DNA from: Plumapathes pennacea
Lineage: Eukaryota > Cnidaria > Anthozoa > Antipatharia > Myriopathidae
NCBI GenBank assembly: GCA_964036295.1
Contig: OZ038463.1
Span: 2,480,001-2,544,000, forward strand
DNA length: 64,000 nucleotides
Direction of reading: 5' to 3'
This document shows, piece by piece, positions 1-10,011 of this stretch. The translations under genes and the position numbers were made by a program. Numbering within the stretch: the stretch's first letter is position 1; each line of letters opens with the position of its first letter. A model generated the notes under the pieces. That model ran no database searches. It had not been told where the DNA came from and worked only from the letters and a program-made list of their open reading frames with translations.

Positions 1-3000
1 TTCATTTCAAAGTCAAACAGAATAAAATCTGAATTGTAGAACTTCTTCATCGACGTGTGTTGCTTGTTTAGTTATTGGCCTAACAGGATGTGCAGAAACA
101 ATACTTTCAAACTAATTCAATAGAGTTATATACATTCGAAGGTAAAATGATAAAGATCGGCGATCAAGTAAAGCCGGCGTGTACTTAGTTTGATTGAAAG
201 GCTTGCAAGTTTGGTTTCTTTGTGACACGAAGAACTGTGCACACATCGTAAACGGTTTTTATTCCGATTTTTCCTGTTAAATTCAGATTTCCTCCAAAGA
301 ATTACGAAAGTCGGTTTTTATTTCATTGTGATTTTGGTGCCCACGCGAAAATGTGTCTGAAAACCCTATGGAGCCACCTTAAACGCCAAATTCAAAGAAA
401 AAGAAGCACATATACCGATACTTACTTTGTAGCAGCAGTTTACCCGTATATTCAGAACGACGTACAGTTTCCGGTGACACTAAAGGTCAATTCTGTGGGC
501 AGATATAAGGTAAAATAAATAGAGATATATAGAGAGTATGCATGCTGTGGTTTAGCATGTTTTCGGTGTAGATTCAGACTTCTTTGAGAGTTTGGTCTGT
601 CAGGTGAATTGGCTTCTATGAACACGCAAGGAATCTCTTCTAATTCTGAAGGTATATTAAAGCTAACCAAGGATTCGAAGTACTGCAGTTATAAAACTAG
701 ACATGCACGTGTAGCAAGTAGGCCTATATACTTTGAATCGAGAACTACCAACCAGCCTGCTAGTCACCGTGACAATTTCTTATTTGCTCAGCTTACCTCA
801 TATATTCCTTGAAAGAACTCCAGCTCTGTCTGCCAATAAATGTCGGTACATATACACCTGAACAGCACACTAGCTTAAAAATAACCGACTTTACTTTCTG
901 TAAACCAGGATGAAAGGCAAGTTCTAAATCGGGAAGTGACGATTTAGTCATGAAGTTTCTAGCCTCCAAGGCTCCGAACACAAAGGCCACTAATACTCAA
1001 GCTTTACCATATGGTGGCGTTGGAGATACGCCGTAGGACAAAAAGTCTCGACTGTACGCGATGTGCGTGCTGTCTGTTGCTGCAGCTGACTGCGGTGTAC
1101 TGAAGCTCGCCAGAAGCTTGGGACCGAACAATTCAGGCTGCGTCATAGGCCATTGTTGCCTCTGTTTCAAAAACGAGGTCTGGTGCAAGACCTTTCTTAT
1201 GAAGTTAATTTTCATTTTCTTCAGAAATGTTTCGCACTTGGCCTTGGGTTTAAACAGAAGCAACCGCATCTCGGAAATGGCCTATTATTGGGCCGACTGA
1301 ATTTTAATAATTCCAGGGCACACGGATTCTTCACGACCAAAAAAAAGAAAATACCGAAAATGGTTCATTTTCCACGACAGTTCTAGCATACAGTTAAAAA
1401 ATGCAGACTAGTGCACTACAGGAAGACTGACAATTCGTTCTAGAGACAAAAAGGTTTTTCCGGTATGTTACCAATCGGCCAGTATACCTCATAGCGAGCG
1501 GTATCGATTCACGAAGTCTTTTTCTTCGCGGTCAAAAACAGAAAAAGTGTTCGCAACTAATTCTCCCCTCAGAAGCTTTTTCCCCAGCAAATTTTGGAAA
1601 GTGGATTTGTTAAATTATATGTCAAAGAGTCACGATTTTTGAACATTTTCCTCTGCATATCATCCACCTGACTTTTGTGATCTCACCATTTACAAAATTG
1701 CACTCGAAAGCAAGCAAAAGAGGGTGTGGATATCATTAGACTTTCTTTGTGGATCGTTCTAGCCTGCGAAGCAAGCATTTCTGAGCGCATACGATGACGT
1801 TTTTGATTTTAGGCCGCGCGAAAATTGGGACGAGCGCATAAAGGATACGAAGGGAGGGGGGAGGTGAGAATTTTCTTCTCCTCCTCCACCCCCCCCCCTC
1901 CCCCCCCGAAGGTTTGCGCGGCCCGAAAAAAAACACGAAAGTTTTCAGCCGTATACGGTAGTCCAAAAGTTTCCCCATGACAGTCATTACATATAACTGC
2001 GATGTAACAGTCCAAACCACTGTGCGTGACGACTGTAGAAGAAAAGAAGGTGAGAATACGTCCTGTACCGGCTTAGATCGATTTATATAGACCAGGCCAA
2101 AATATACTGAATGACAGCCGTTTCTGTACGTGAAATTGGCCATTTCATCTTCAGAAACAGCTGTCATATACCTTCTTTTCGCTTGGTCCATAAAATCGAT
2201 CAAAAACGTACAAGACGTATTCTCACCTTCCCTTCTACAGTGGGTTTGACTGCGTTCAAATTCTTTCTTCAAAATCTCTCGACTATAACAGTGCTACTCA
2301 GGGGCGGATCCAGAATATACAACTGCTATGTCAACTGCTATCAGTTTCATGAGATTGTTAACAGCTCCAAAAAATAAAAATTCCTTTGCTCTGCAATTTC
2401 CCAATTTTCTATTTTAAAGCTGTACAATGTTCTGTGAGGATGTTTATACTAAAGAAATAAGGAAAAGTGGAGGATAGTCCCTTTTCTTGATTAGTGAACT
2501 CGCTTGAGATCAGTAGGTGCCACTAACCTCAATGCCGGGATCTTGAAACAGCTTGTACGAGAATCGGTGCCCCGATGGCTAGCGCACTGAATCAATTATG
2601 GGCTCGACGCTGCATTTACTGATTTAATGAACTCCACAATAAATCTTTTATTAAGTTACACTGCTCTCTTCCTGTCCACTTCATTACACATAGATTGTAT
2701 GTTGTAATATCAAAAAAAAGAAATTTAATGGGGTACGCTGCAAAATAGTGAGCATCAGTGTAAAATCTGTCAATAATCCGTACACTAACAAATGCTCATC
2801 AAAACATGACTTTAAAACCTTAACAGTATGCGCTCTGATTTCAAGAAAGCGAACTCGAAATGAATGTTCTGCTTAGCGTTGTATTCAGATACGCCGCAGA
2901 AAACGGGAATGCCGCGTCGCCTGACCGCATGCTATGCATATTTAACTTTGTTTAGAAAATTGCCATCGTTTTTACTAAACATGGACTCAAGACAAATGAA

Positions 3001-3482
3001 TATTTTGCTTTGCGTTGTATTCAGATACGCAGAAAACGGAAAGTCTTGTAATTTTTTACTTTGTACTAGTTAGGAGCTCTTGTATCGGTCACAGACGGAC
3101 AACCTGACAGAAGGATTAGCCTGGCAAGGGCCTTCTGTTGCGCGGTTTTGCGCTGTGATTTTAATTCCTGAAAAAACTTGTCCCACGAGAGAAATACAAG
3201 TAAAAAAAGTTGTGATAATTGTACCATGTTGCTTTGTAACTGATATAAACCTGCTTGATAAATACAATTACTTATCAGGTAATTATTCAGAACCTTCATA
3301 ATTATACTAATTTTGAATAATGTTCGTCTCCTAGATAAACGTTTCTTAGACCAGTGACCAGTTTTACACTTTACAACTCCGCCCGTTATAAGTAGTGAAC
3401 ATTGACGCAAAACTAATGCAATAAGAGATTACAAAGCCCTCAGATTAGCGCTCATAAGGTCACTCTTGAACAGTTTACTGCA
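1..3482. other. Intergenic, repeat-rich, no gene recognised
   Basis: No convincing exon is visible on either strand. The stretch holds repeat block A (about 386–2010), a pyrimidine/purine-rich low-complexity patch near 1840–1930, and two copies of a roughly 40 bp unit around 2862 and 2998 that share a GTTGTATTCAGATACG core. One end of the GGGCGGATCCAG inverted-repeat element seen in full at 32164–32431 appears near 2301. The short open frames here are chance or repeat-derived. Confidence 0.6.
386..2010 (+). repeat. Dispersed repeat block A (copy 1 of 3)
   Basis: This stretch matches two others in the window in the same orientation. From about 386 to 1510 it parallels 16915–18030, sharing the GTACAGTTTCCGGTGACACT segment, the TATGCATGCTGTGG segment and a GGGACCGAACAATTCAGGCT segment. 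From about 1560 to 2010 it parallels 23680–23975, sharing ATCATCCACCTGACTTTTG and TTTTGGAAAGTGGA. It carries an extra stretch of about 160 bp near 1750–1910 that the 23.7 kb copy lacks. No transposase or terminal repeats were seen, so the class is unknown. Confidence 0.7.
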
Positions 3483-6400
3483 TCATGGCTTTGGAAAAGG
3501 AATCACATCTTCTCCCAGGAGAACAAAAGGAGCCCAGTAGCGGGGATGGTGGAATTCCTCGTATTCTCTTACGTCGTTCATAGCTTGATTGAGTGCCTTA
3601 TTTGCACTTTCGCCATTTTTAAGGTACCAATAGAACCGACACATAAAGCACAAAGTGGCCTTATCGTCAACCGCCCATAATGTTACAAGAACCGCTCTAG
3701 CTCCAGCTCCGAGAAACGCACGAGCTATACCGACTACACCCTCTCCTTTCATGACGTCACCACAGCCGCTGTGACAGCAACTGAGAACAACCAACTTTGC
3801 CTTTATGCGTTTACCTTCGAGATCGGAAATGAGAAGCATGAGGTCTGTAGCCTGGGGAATTCCAGTCATTCCAGGAGGACGGGCAAGCAAGATTTCTCCC
3901 TTATCCTTATTTCCGTGTGCTGCAACATGAATCAAACTGGCACTTTCAACTCTCCGTAGAAACCTCTTTTTGGTCGCCTTATTTCCCACAAGTGGCTGAA
4001 CTTGGAGAATCTGACCGATGAATTCGACTTCTTTCGCTGCGCATGGTAATCCTGGTGCAGTAATAACTTTACCATCCTTCCACACTTCGCCCACTTCTGG
4101 CTCTCCCACTATTAATGGTTTTGGCCTACCTGGCGGTTCTTCTGGCCGTTCTCTGATTATCTTCGCTGTCGTTAGTGATGGAATTAGTCTCACTTGTAAA
4201 GATTCTGCAACGTAGTGTCCGTTCTCATCTACGAGGGCGGCAAACGGAACCAGAGCGAGTCGTCCATCAGGAACGATAGTTACCTGCGACCCCACCACAT
4301 ATTGTCGAAAAGGCTCCAGAAGAATCTTGTAAAGAGCATTTAGCAAACCTTTCATTTCTGAATCATCCGATTCTTTAGCGGACTCAGCTTTGCCTTGACG
4401 TGCGGGTACCGTCGTACTGGCTACGCCCTGTTTTTGCGAAGATACGAATTGTGGGATCCTGGCCTTAGATGATAATAGTTGTTGAACAGCCCCATCGATG
4501 TATGGGGCACGAGTTAGTACCGATTTTGCATTCTTCTTGGTGGGTCTTGACAATTCGTTTGGGTAAAGAAACGATAATGAGCGATCTTCACACCTGGCAT
4601 TCTTCCTCGGTTCTATCGATTCTACAGCCTTCTTAATAAGGGAGTCTAAATTCTCAGTACAAATTTTGCGAAGAAACAAAACATCTCCATTTGGCTGTAT
4701 GACCCAGGTGCACATACTATGGCTAAGTAACACAAAGAAAAGGATCGTACTTTCCGGGGTCTTGACATCTTTACAGGTTTGATAGAAGTATTCAACGCTA
4801 GGTTCATATTTGACAGAATCGGTGGATATGAGGGCAACTAAAGCTCTTGACCGACCGTTTTCAGCAACGATAAGAGCTTCTTCTCTTTTCTTCTTAAAAA
4901 GGAGAAGTATAATCAAATGTTTATACGCCTCCACAAATTTCTCAATAAAAGAAATTCTGTCTTCATCCCAATTCGGTACAGTTTCAAACAGTTTATGGTA
5001 GCACTCTATACTTGTTCTTAAATTGCACTCAGCAAGGTCATACTGAACGCGATATACATATGAAAAAGCAAGGCTGTAATAAGCTGCTGCTTCTCCACTT
5101 TTGTCTCCAATCTCTTTTGCGATGGTAAGCCACATTTTCTTAAAATCAGTAGCCTCTACATACTGGCCAAGAGAGTCATGGCAAGCACCGAGGTGGCCAT
5201 AAGCTATTCCTTCTCCTTCTTTGTCTCCAATCTCTTTTGCTATAGCAAGGCACCTTTTCTGATACTCAATAGCCTTGTCGCGCTGGCCAAGAGAGCCATA
5301 GCAATCACCAAGATTACCATAAGCTCTTCCTTCTCCATTTTTGTCTCCAATCTCTTTTGCGATGGTAAGGCGCATTTTCTGATACTGGATAGCCTTGTCG
5401 TACTGGTCAAGATAGTCATAGCAAACACCGAGGTTGCCATAAGCTGCTCCTTCTCCCTTTTTGCTTCCAATCTCTTTTGCTATAGCAAGGCCCATATTCT
5501 GATACTCAATAGCCTTGTCGTACTGGCCAAGAGAACTATAGCAAGCACCAAGGTTGCCATAAGCTGCTCCTTCTCCTTCTTTGTTTCTAATCTCTTTTGC
5601 AATGTTAATGTACATTTTCTGAAACTCGATAGCCTTGTCGTACTGGCCAAGAGAGTCATAGCAGGCACCAAGGCTGCCATAAGCTGTTCCTTCTCCTTTT
5701 TTGTCTCTAATCTCTTTTGAGATAGTAAGGTACATTTTCTGATGCTCAACAGCCTTGTCGTATTGACCAAGATAGGAATAGCAATGACCAAGGTTGCCAT
5801 AAGCTACTCTTGCTCCATTTATGTCTCCAATCTTATTTGCGATGGTAGGGCGCATTTTCTGATACTGAACAGCCTTGTCGTACTGGCCAAGAGAGTTATA
5901 GAGAGCACCAAGGTTGCCATAAGCTACTCCTGCTCCTTTTTCGTCTCCAATCTCTTTTGCTATAGCAAGGTACACGTTCTGATACTCAATAGCCTTGTCG
6001 TACTGACCAAGAGAGCTATAGCAAGCACCAAGGTTGCCATGAGCTGTTCCTTTTCCTTTTGCGTCTCCAGTTTTTTTTGCTATAGCAAGGCCCATTTCCA
6101 GATACTCAATAGCCTTGTTGTACTGGCCAAGAGAGTAAAAGCAAGAACCAAGGTTGCCATAAGCTGTTCCTTCCCCGTGTATGTCTCCAATCTTTTTTGA
6201 GATAGCAAGGAACATTTCCAGATACTCAATAGCTTTGTCGTACTGGCCAAGAGAGGCATAGCAAGCGCCAACGTTGCTATAAGCTGTTCCTTGTCCTTTT
6301 TTGCTTCTAATTTCTTTTGCGATGGTAAGATACATTTTCTGATGCTCAATAGCTTTGTCGTAATGACCGAGAGAGGAACAGCAAACACCAATGTTACAAT

Positions 6401-7466
6401 AAGCTGTTCCTTCTCCTTTTTTGTCCCCCATCTTTTTTGCGATAACAAGACATATTTTCTGATACTCAATAGCTTTGTCGTACTGACCAAGAGAATAATA
6501 GCAAACACCAAGGTTGCAATAAGCTATTCCTTCTCCTCTTTTGTCTTCAAAATCTTTTGCTATAGCAAGATACATTTTTTGATACTCAATAGCTTTGTCG
6601 TACTGGCCAAAAAAAGAACAGCAAAGACCAAGGTTGCCATAAGCTGTTCCTTCTCCAATTTTGTCCCCAATTTCTTTTGCTATAGCAAGGTACATTTCCT
6701 GATACTCAATAGCTTTGTCGTACTGGCCAAGAGAAGAACAGGAAACACCAAGGTGGCCATAAGCTGTTCCTTCTCCATTTTTGTCTCCAATCTCTTTTGC
6801 TATAGCAAGGCGCATTTCCTGATACTCAATAGCTTTGTCGTACTGGCCAAGAGAGTCATAGCAAGCACCAAGGTGGCCATAAGCTGTTCCTTCTCCATTT
6901 TTGTCTCCAATCTTTTTTGCGATAACAAGGCTCATTTCCTGATACTCAATAGCCTTGTCGTACTGGCCAAGAGAGTCATAGCAAACACCAAGGTTGCCAT
7001 AAGCTGTTCCTTCTCCATTTTTGTCTCCAATCTCTTTTGCTATGTCAAGGCACATTTTCTGATACTCAATAGCCTTGTCGTACTGGCCAAGTGAGTTATG
7101 ACAAACACCAAGGTAGCTATAAGCTGTTCCTTCTTCTTTTTTGTCTCCAATTTCCTTTGCGGTTGTAAGGCTCATTTTCTGATACTCAATAGCCTTGTCG
7201 TACTGGCCAAGAGAGTCATAGGAAGAACCAATGTTGCCATAAGCTGTTCCTTCTCCTTCTTTGTCTCCAATCTCTTTTGCTATGGCAAGGTACATTTTCT
7301 GATACTCAATAGCCTTGTCGTACTGGCCAAGAGAGTCATAGCAAGCACCAAGGTTGCCACAAGCTGTTCCTTCTCCTTCTTTGTCTCCAATCTCTTTTGC
7401 TATAGGAAGGTACATTTTGTGATACTCAATAGCTTTGTCGTACTGGCCAAGAGAGTAATAGTTTGA
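3483..7466 (-). CDS. TPR–CHAT protein, 3' half: TPR array and caspase-like CHAT domain
   Basis: One long exon-like frame of 1310 codons, counted from the first Met at 7415; the frame stays open to about 7466 and beyond. Roughly 20 tetratricopeptide units of 40 residues each (core SLGQYDKAIEYQKM..AIAKEIGDK) fill residues 1 to about 800. The long unit recalls LGN/Pins-type TPRs. A linker follows (AENGRSRALVALI near 860), then the CHAT domain to the C-terminus. The CHAT dyad is visible: His1167 in IHVAAHG and Cys1214 in LSCCHSG, 47 residues apart, matching the family pattern of AAHG and SACETG. CHAT proteins are caspase-like peptidases, and TPRs usually choose partners or substrates. No signal peptide or membrane segment was seen. 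The N-terminal continuation is cut at 7458–10011, so the Met at 7415 is probably internal. The substrate is unknown. Confidence 0.85.
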   Translation of the reverse strand, partial: SNYYSLGQYDKAIEYHKMYLPIAKEIGDKEGEGTACGNLGACYDSLGQYDKAIEYQKMYLAIAKEIGDKEGEGTAYGNIGSSYDSLGQYDKAIEYQKMSLTTAKEIGDKKEEGTAYSYLGVCHNSLGQYDKAIEYQKMCLDIAKEIGDKNGEGTAYGNLGVCYDSLGQYDKAIEYQEMSLVIAKKIGDKNGEGTAYGHLGACYDSLGQYDKAIEYQEMRLAIAKEIGDKNGEGTAYGHLGVSCSSLGQYDKAIEYQEMYLAIAKEIGDKIGEGTAYGNLGLCCSFFGQYDKAIEYQKMYLAIAKDFEDKRGEGIAYCNLGVCYYSLGQYDKAIEYQKICLVIAKKMGDKKGEGTAYCNIGVCCSSLGHYDKAIEHQKMYLTIAKEIRSKKGQGTAYSNVGACYASLGQYDKAIEYLEMFLAISKKIGDIHGEGTAYGNLGSCFYSLGQYNKAIEYLEMGLAIAKKTGDAKGKGTAHGNLGACYSSLGQYDKAIEYQNVYLAIAKEIGDEKGAGVAYGNLGALYNSLGQYDKAVQYQKMRPTIANKIGDINGARVAYGNLGHCYSYLGQYDKAVEHQKMYLTISKEIRDKKGEGTAYGSLGACYDSLGQYDKAIEFQKMYINIAKEIRNKEGEGAAYGNLGACYSSLGQYDKAIEYQNMGLAIAKEIGSKKGEGAAYGNLGVCYDYLDQYDKAIQYQKMRLTIAKEIGDKNGEGRAYGNLGDCYGSLGQRDKAIEYQKRCLAIAKEIGDKEGEGIAYGHLGACHDSLGQYVEATDFKKMWLTIAKEIGDKSGEAAAYYSLAFSYVYRVQYDLAECNLRTSIECYHKLFETVPNWDEDRISFIEKFVEAYKHLIILLLFKKKREEALIVAENGRSRALVALISTDSVKYEPSVEYFYQTCKDVKTPESTILFFVLLSHSMCTWVIQPNGDVLFLRKICTENLDSLIKKAVESIEPRKNARCEDRSLSFLYPNELSRPTKKNAKSVLTRAPYIDGAVQQLLSSKARIPQFVSSQKQGVASTTVPARQGKAESAKESDDSEMKGLLNALYKILLEPFRQYVVGSQVTIVPDGRLALVPFAALVDENGHYVAESLQVRLIPSLTTAKIIRERPEEPPGRPKPLIVGEPEVGEVWKDGKVITAPGLPCAAKEVEFIGQILQVQPLVGNKATKKRFLRRVESASLIHVAAHGNKDKGEILLARPPGMTGIPQATDLMLLISDLEGKRIKAKLVVLSCCHSGCGDVMKGEGVVGIARAFLGAGARAVLVTLWAVDDKATLCFMCRFYWYLKNGESANKALNQAMNDVREYEEFHHPRYWAPFVLLGEDVIPFPKP

Positions 7467-7901
7467 GTTGTGTAACGGGTATTTTGACCCCTGTGCTATT
7501 TTATAAAGATTAATGGTGGATGAGTTATATGAGGTTAAGGGAGTGATCGAGTGGCGAAGTGAAGTATAAATTAAAATGATGTGCGTTAGTACGTGATTAT
7601 ATGCTGCAGCGCTAAAATGGGGTCCGTGTCAGGGCTTGTATTTGTGTAGGGAACATTTTCGGTAGGGAGACATGTAGTTGGGGTCGGTAGTTAACACGTG
7701 TGTTGGGTAACAAAGGGGACGGGAGCGAAGAGCGAGTAAAACCGAGAATACAATAAACGGAGAACTGAAAAACGAAGGGATTAGTGAAGAAGCTAACACA
7801 ATAACAGTAATTAATAGAAGTGGAAGTTAAACGGGTGGTGTAGGAAAGAGCGCTCTAAAAAGTGTGTCGAACTAATGACCATCATTTGAGGTTTGTCCGT
7901 C
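7458..7901 (+). repeat. Left 444 bp direct repeat of the insert
   Basis: Nearly identical to 9568–10011 over its whole length, with about nine mismatches seen by eye. It begins at the TPR break (ATAGTTTGAGTTGTGTAACGG) and ends in TTTGTCCGTC. It reads like an LTR in position and similarity but lacks canonical LTR ends. Confidence 0.85.
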
Positions 7902-9567
7902 GAAGCAACCGCGCTATTCTCATCAGGGGCATAGTAACGCGGTTGCTCTATGAAGGTGAAAGTTCCTTCAATAGTACGTGTTTCGAAATGGTAGGCGCGC
8001 GCCATCCATGCCCTACACGATCAACGGTTACAAACTTTTGGCCCTGGCCGAGTTGAGGGTGAAGGGAGAAAGGCGGGGAAGATGGTCAAGACTTCGACAC
8101 AAGGAGGGGAGGGAAAAAATTAGGTGGAAGGAATTGACTTACCTCGATAGATTTCCGAAGATCGATGCCGTAGGACTGCATCCAAACGCTAAGTAAAATA
8201 CTGGGTTGCAATACGACAGGCTGTTGTAAACGAAGTCGAATCGTGGCCACGTGAAATGTAAAGTGACCTTTGGTTTGTGGGGGCGTACCTTTCGCTGGCC
8301 AATAGGAGGCAGGTATAGAGAATTATTAACAAGGAAAACGGCGACTGGGAGGGGCGGGTCGAAGGGGAAATTGTTTGTAAAACACATTTGTTTTTGGAGA
8401 CAGGAAAAGGAGTTCCGTCGTACTTGTTTCTGTTGGGTGGGGGAGGAGGGAATTGTTTGAGGCCTGGGGATCGGGGGGGAGGGGGTGTGTTGTGGGTTGT
8501 AGAAAGTTGTTAGAGGGGGAAATTGTTTGTAAAACACATTTGTTTTTGGAAACAGGAAAAGGAGTTTCGTCGTAGTTGTTTCTGTTGGGTGGGGGAGGGG
8601 GGATTGTTTGTGAAACACATTTGTATTTGGAAACGGGAAAGGGAGTTTCGTAGTTGTTGTTTCTGTAGGGTGGGGGAGGGGGAAATTTGTTTGAGGCCTG
8701 GGGATCGGGGGGGGTGTTGGTTGTAGAAAGTTGTTTGAGGGGGAAATTGTTTGTGAAACACATTCGTATTTGGAAACGGGAAAGGGAGTTTCGTAGTTGT
8801 TGTTTCTGTAGGGTGGGGGAGGGGGAATTGCTTGAGGCCTGGGGATCGGGGGGGGGAAAGGGGGGCTGTTGGTTGTAGAAAGTTGTTTGAGGGGGAAATT
8901 GTTTGTGAAACACATTTGTATTTGGAAACGGGAAAGGGAGTTTCGTAGTTGTTGTTTCTGTAGGGTGGGGGAGGGGGAAATTTGTTTGAGGCCTGGGGAG
9001 CGCGGTAGGGGAAATGGAAAGTTGTTAGGGAAAAAAAATTGTTTGTAAACACATTTGTATTTGGAAACGGGAAAAGGAGTTTCGTAGTTGTTGTTTCTGT
9101 TGGGTGGGGGAGGGGGAATTGTTTGAGGCCTGGGGATCGGCGGGGGGGGGGGTGTTGGTTGTAGAAAGTTGTTTGAGGGGGAAATTGTTTGTGAAACACC
9201 TTTGTATTTGGAAACGGGAAAGGGAGTTTCGTAGTTGTTGTTTCTGTAGGGTGGGGGAGGGGGGAATTGTTTGAGCCCTGGGGATCGGGGGGAGGGGGAA
9301 ATGAAAAGTAGTTGAAAGGGAAATTGTTTGTAAAACACATTTGTATTTGGAAACGGGAAAAGGAGTTTAGTAGTTGTTGTTTCTATTGGGTGGGTCGCTC
9401 GTGCTGCATAAATTGTATAATTGGATTACAATGACGTTACGGTAAACATTAAGATGTAATTGGAACGGAAATGTGAATTAATAAGTAAGCGGGGACGGGG
9501 TGTTGTGAAATAATAGACACAAGGGGATCCTTGGTTAGGATCGCTCTTTTCCCCGGTAAATCAGAAC
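7902..9567. other. Internal part of the insert, non-coding
   Basis: About 1.67 kb between the two direct repeats. It contains the G-rich minisatellite at 8366–9390 and unique flanks. Long open frames on the minus strand here (rich in Pro, Asn and Thr) are products of the tandem repeat and not genes. A short inverted pair, AACCGCG near 7908 and CGCGGTTGC near 7939, lies just inside the left repeat. Confidence 0.6.
8366..9390 (+). repeat. G-rich minisatellite, about 8 units of 140–154 bp
   Basis: The phrase AAATTGTTTGTGAAACACATT (or close variants) starts units at about 8366, 8520, 8606, 8745, 8897, 9038, 9182 and 9323. Most spacings are 139–154 bp, and one unit is short at about 86 bp. Each unit contains TTGGAAACGGGAAAGGGAG, then GGGTGGGGGAGGGGG and CCTGGGGATCGGGG, so the plus strand has closely spaced G runs. 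Units differ mainly in G-run length and small indels. Confidence 0.9.
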
Positions 9568-10011
9568 ATAGTTTGAATTGTGTAACGGGTATTTTCTCCC
9601 CTGTGCTATTTTATTAAGATTAATGGTGGATGAGTTATATGAGGTTAAGGGAGTGATCGAGTGGCGAAGTGAAGTATAAATTAAAATGATGTGCGTTAGT
9701 ACGTGATTATATGCTGCAGCGCTAAAATGGGGTCCGTGTCAGGGCTTGTATTTGTGTAGGGAACATTTTCGGTAGGGAGAAATGTAGTTGGGGTCGGTAG
9801 TTAACACGTGTGTTGGGTAACAAAGGGGACGGGAGCGAAGAGCGAATAAAACCGAGAATACAATAAACAGAGAACTGAAAAACGAAGGGATTAGTGAAGA
9901 CGCTAACACAATAACAGTAATTAATAGAAGTGGAAGTTAAACGGGTGGTGTAGGAAAGAGCGCTCTAAAAAGTGTGTCGAACTAATGACCATCATTTGAG
10001 GTTTGTTCGTC
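9568..10011 (+). repeat. Right 444 bp direct repeat of the insert
   Basis: Second copy of 7458–7901 in the same orientation, ending at the point where TPR sequence resumes (CCAAGGTTGCC). The close match to the left copy implies a recent origin or ongoing conversion. Confidence 0.85.

Larger units (their letters stand above)
7458..10011. mobile_element. 2.55 kb insert with long direct terminal repeats inside the TPR array
   Basis: The TPR repeat reads normally up to about 7461 and resumes at 10011 in the middle of the same 120 bp unit. The sequence between is unrelated to TPR. It is bounded by 444 bp direct repeats (7458–7901 and 9568–10011), which suggests a non-autonomous LTR-type element or an internal duplication. 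About 6 bp of the expected TPR unit are missing at the junction and no target-site duplication is visible. The termini are not TG...CA, no primer-binding site was recognised, and there is no gag or pol. It could instead be spliced out as an intron, but no clean GT–AG pair that restores the TPR frame was found. Confidence 0.6.

Noticed and set aside
8139..9340. Long Pro/Asn/Thr-rich frames on the minus strand
   Set aside because: They translate the G-rich minisatellite in all three frames. The length comes from the repeat period and not from selection for a protein.
7458..10011. The insert as an ordinary spliced intron
   Set aside because: At the exact TPR break neither GT on the donor side nor AG on the acceptor side is present. 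A GTAAAA upstream and a TAG downstream would leave foreign residues in the TPR. Not excluded, but not supported.
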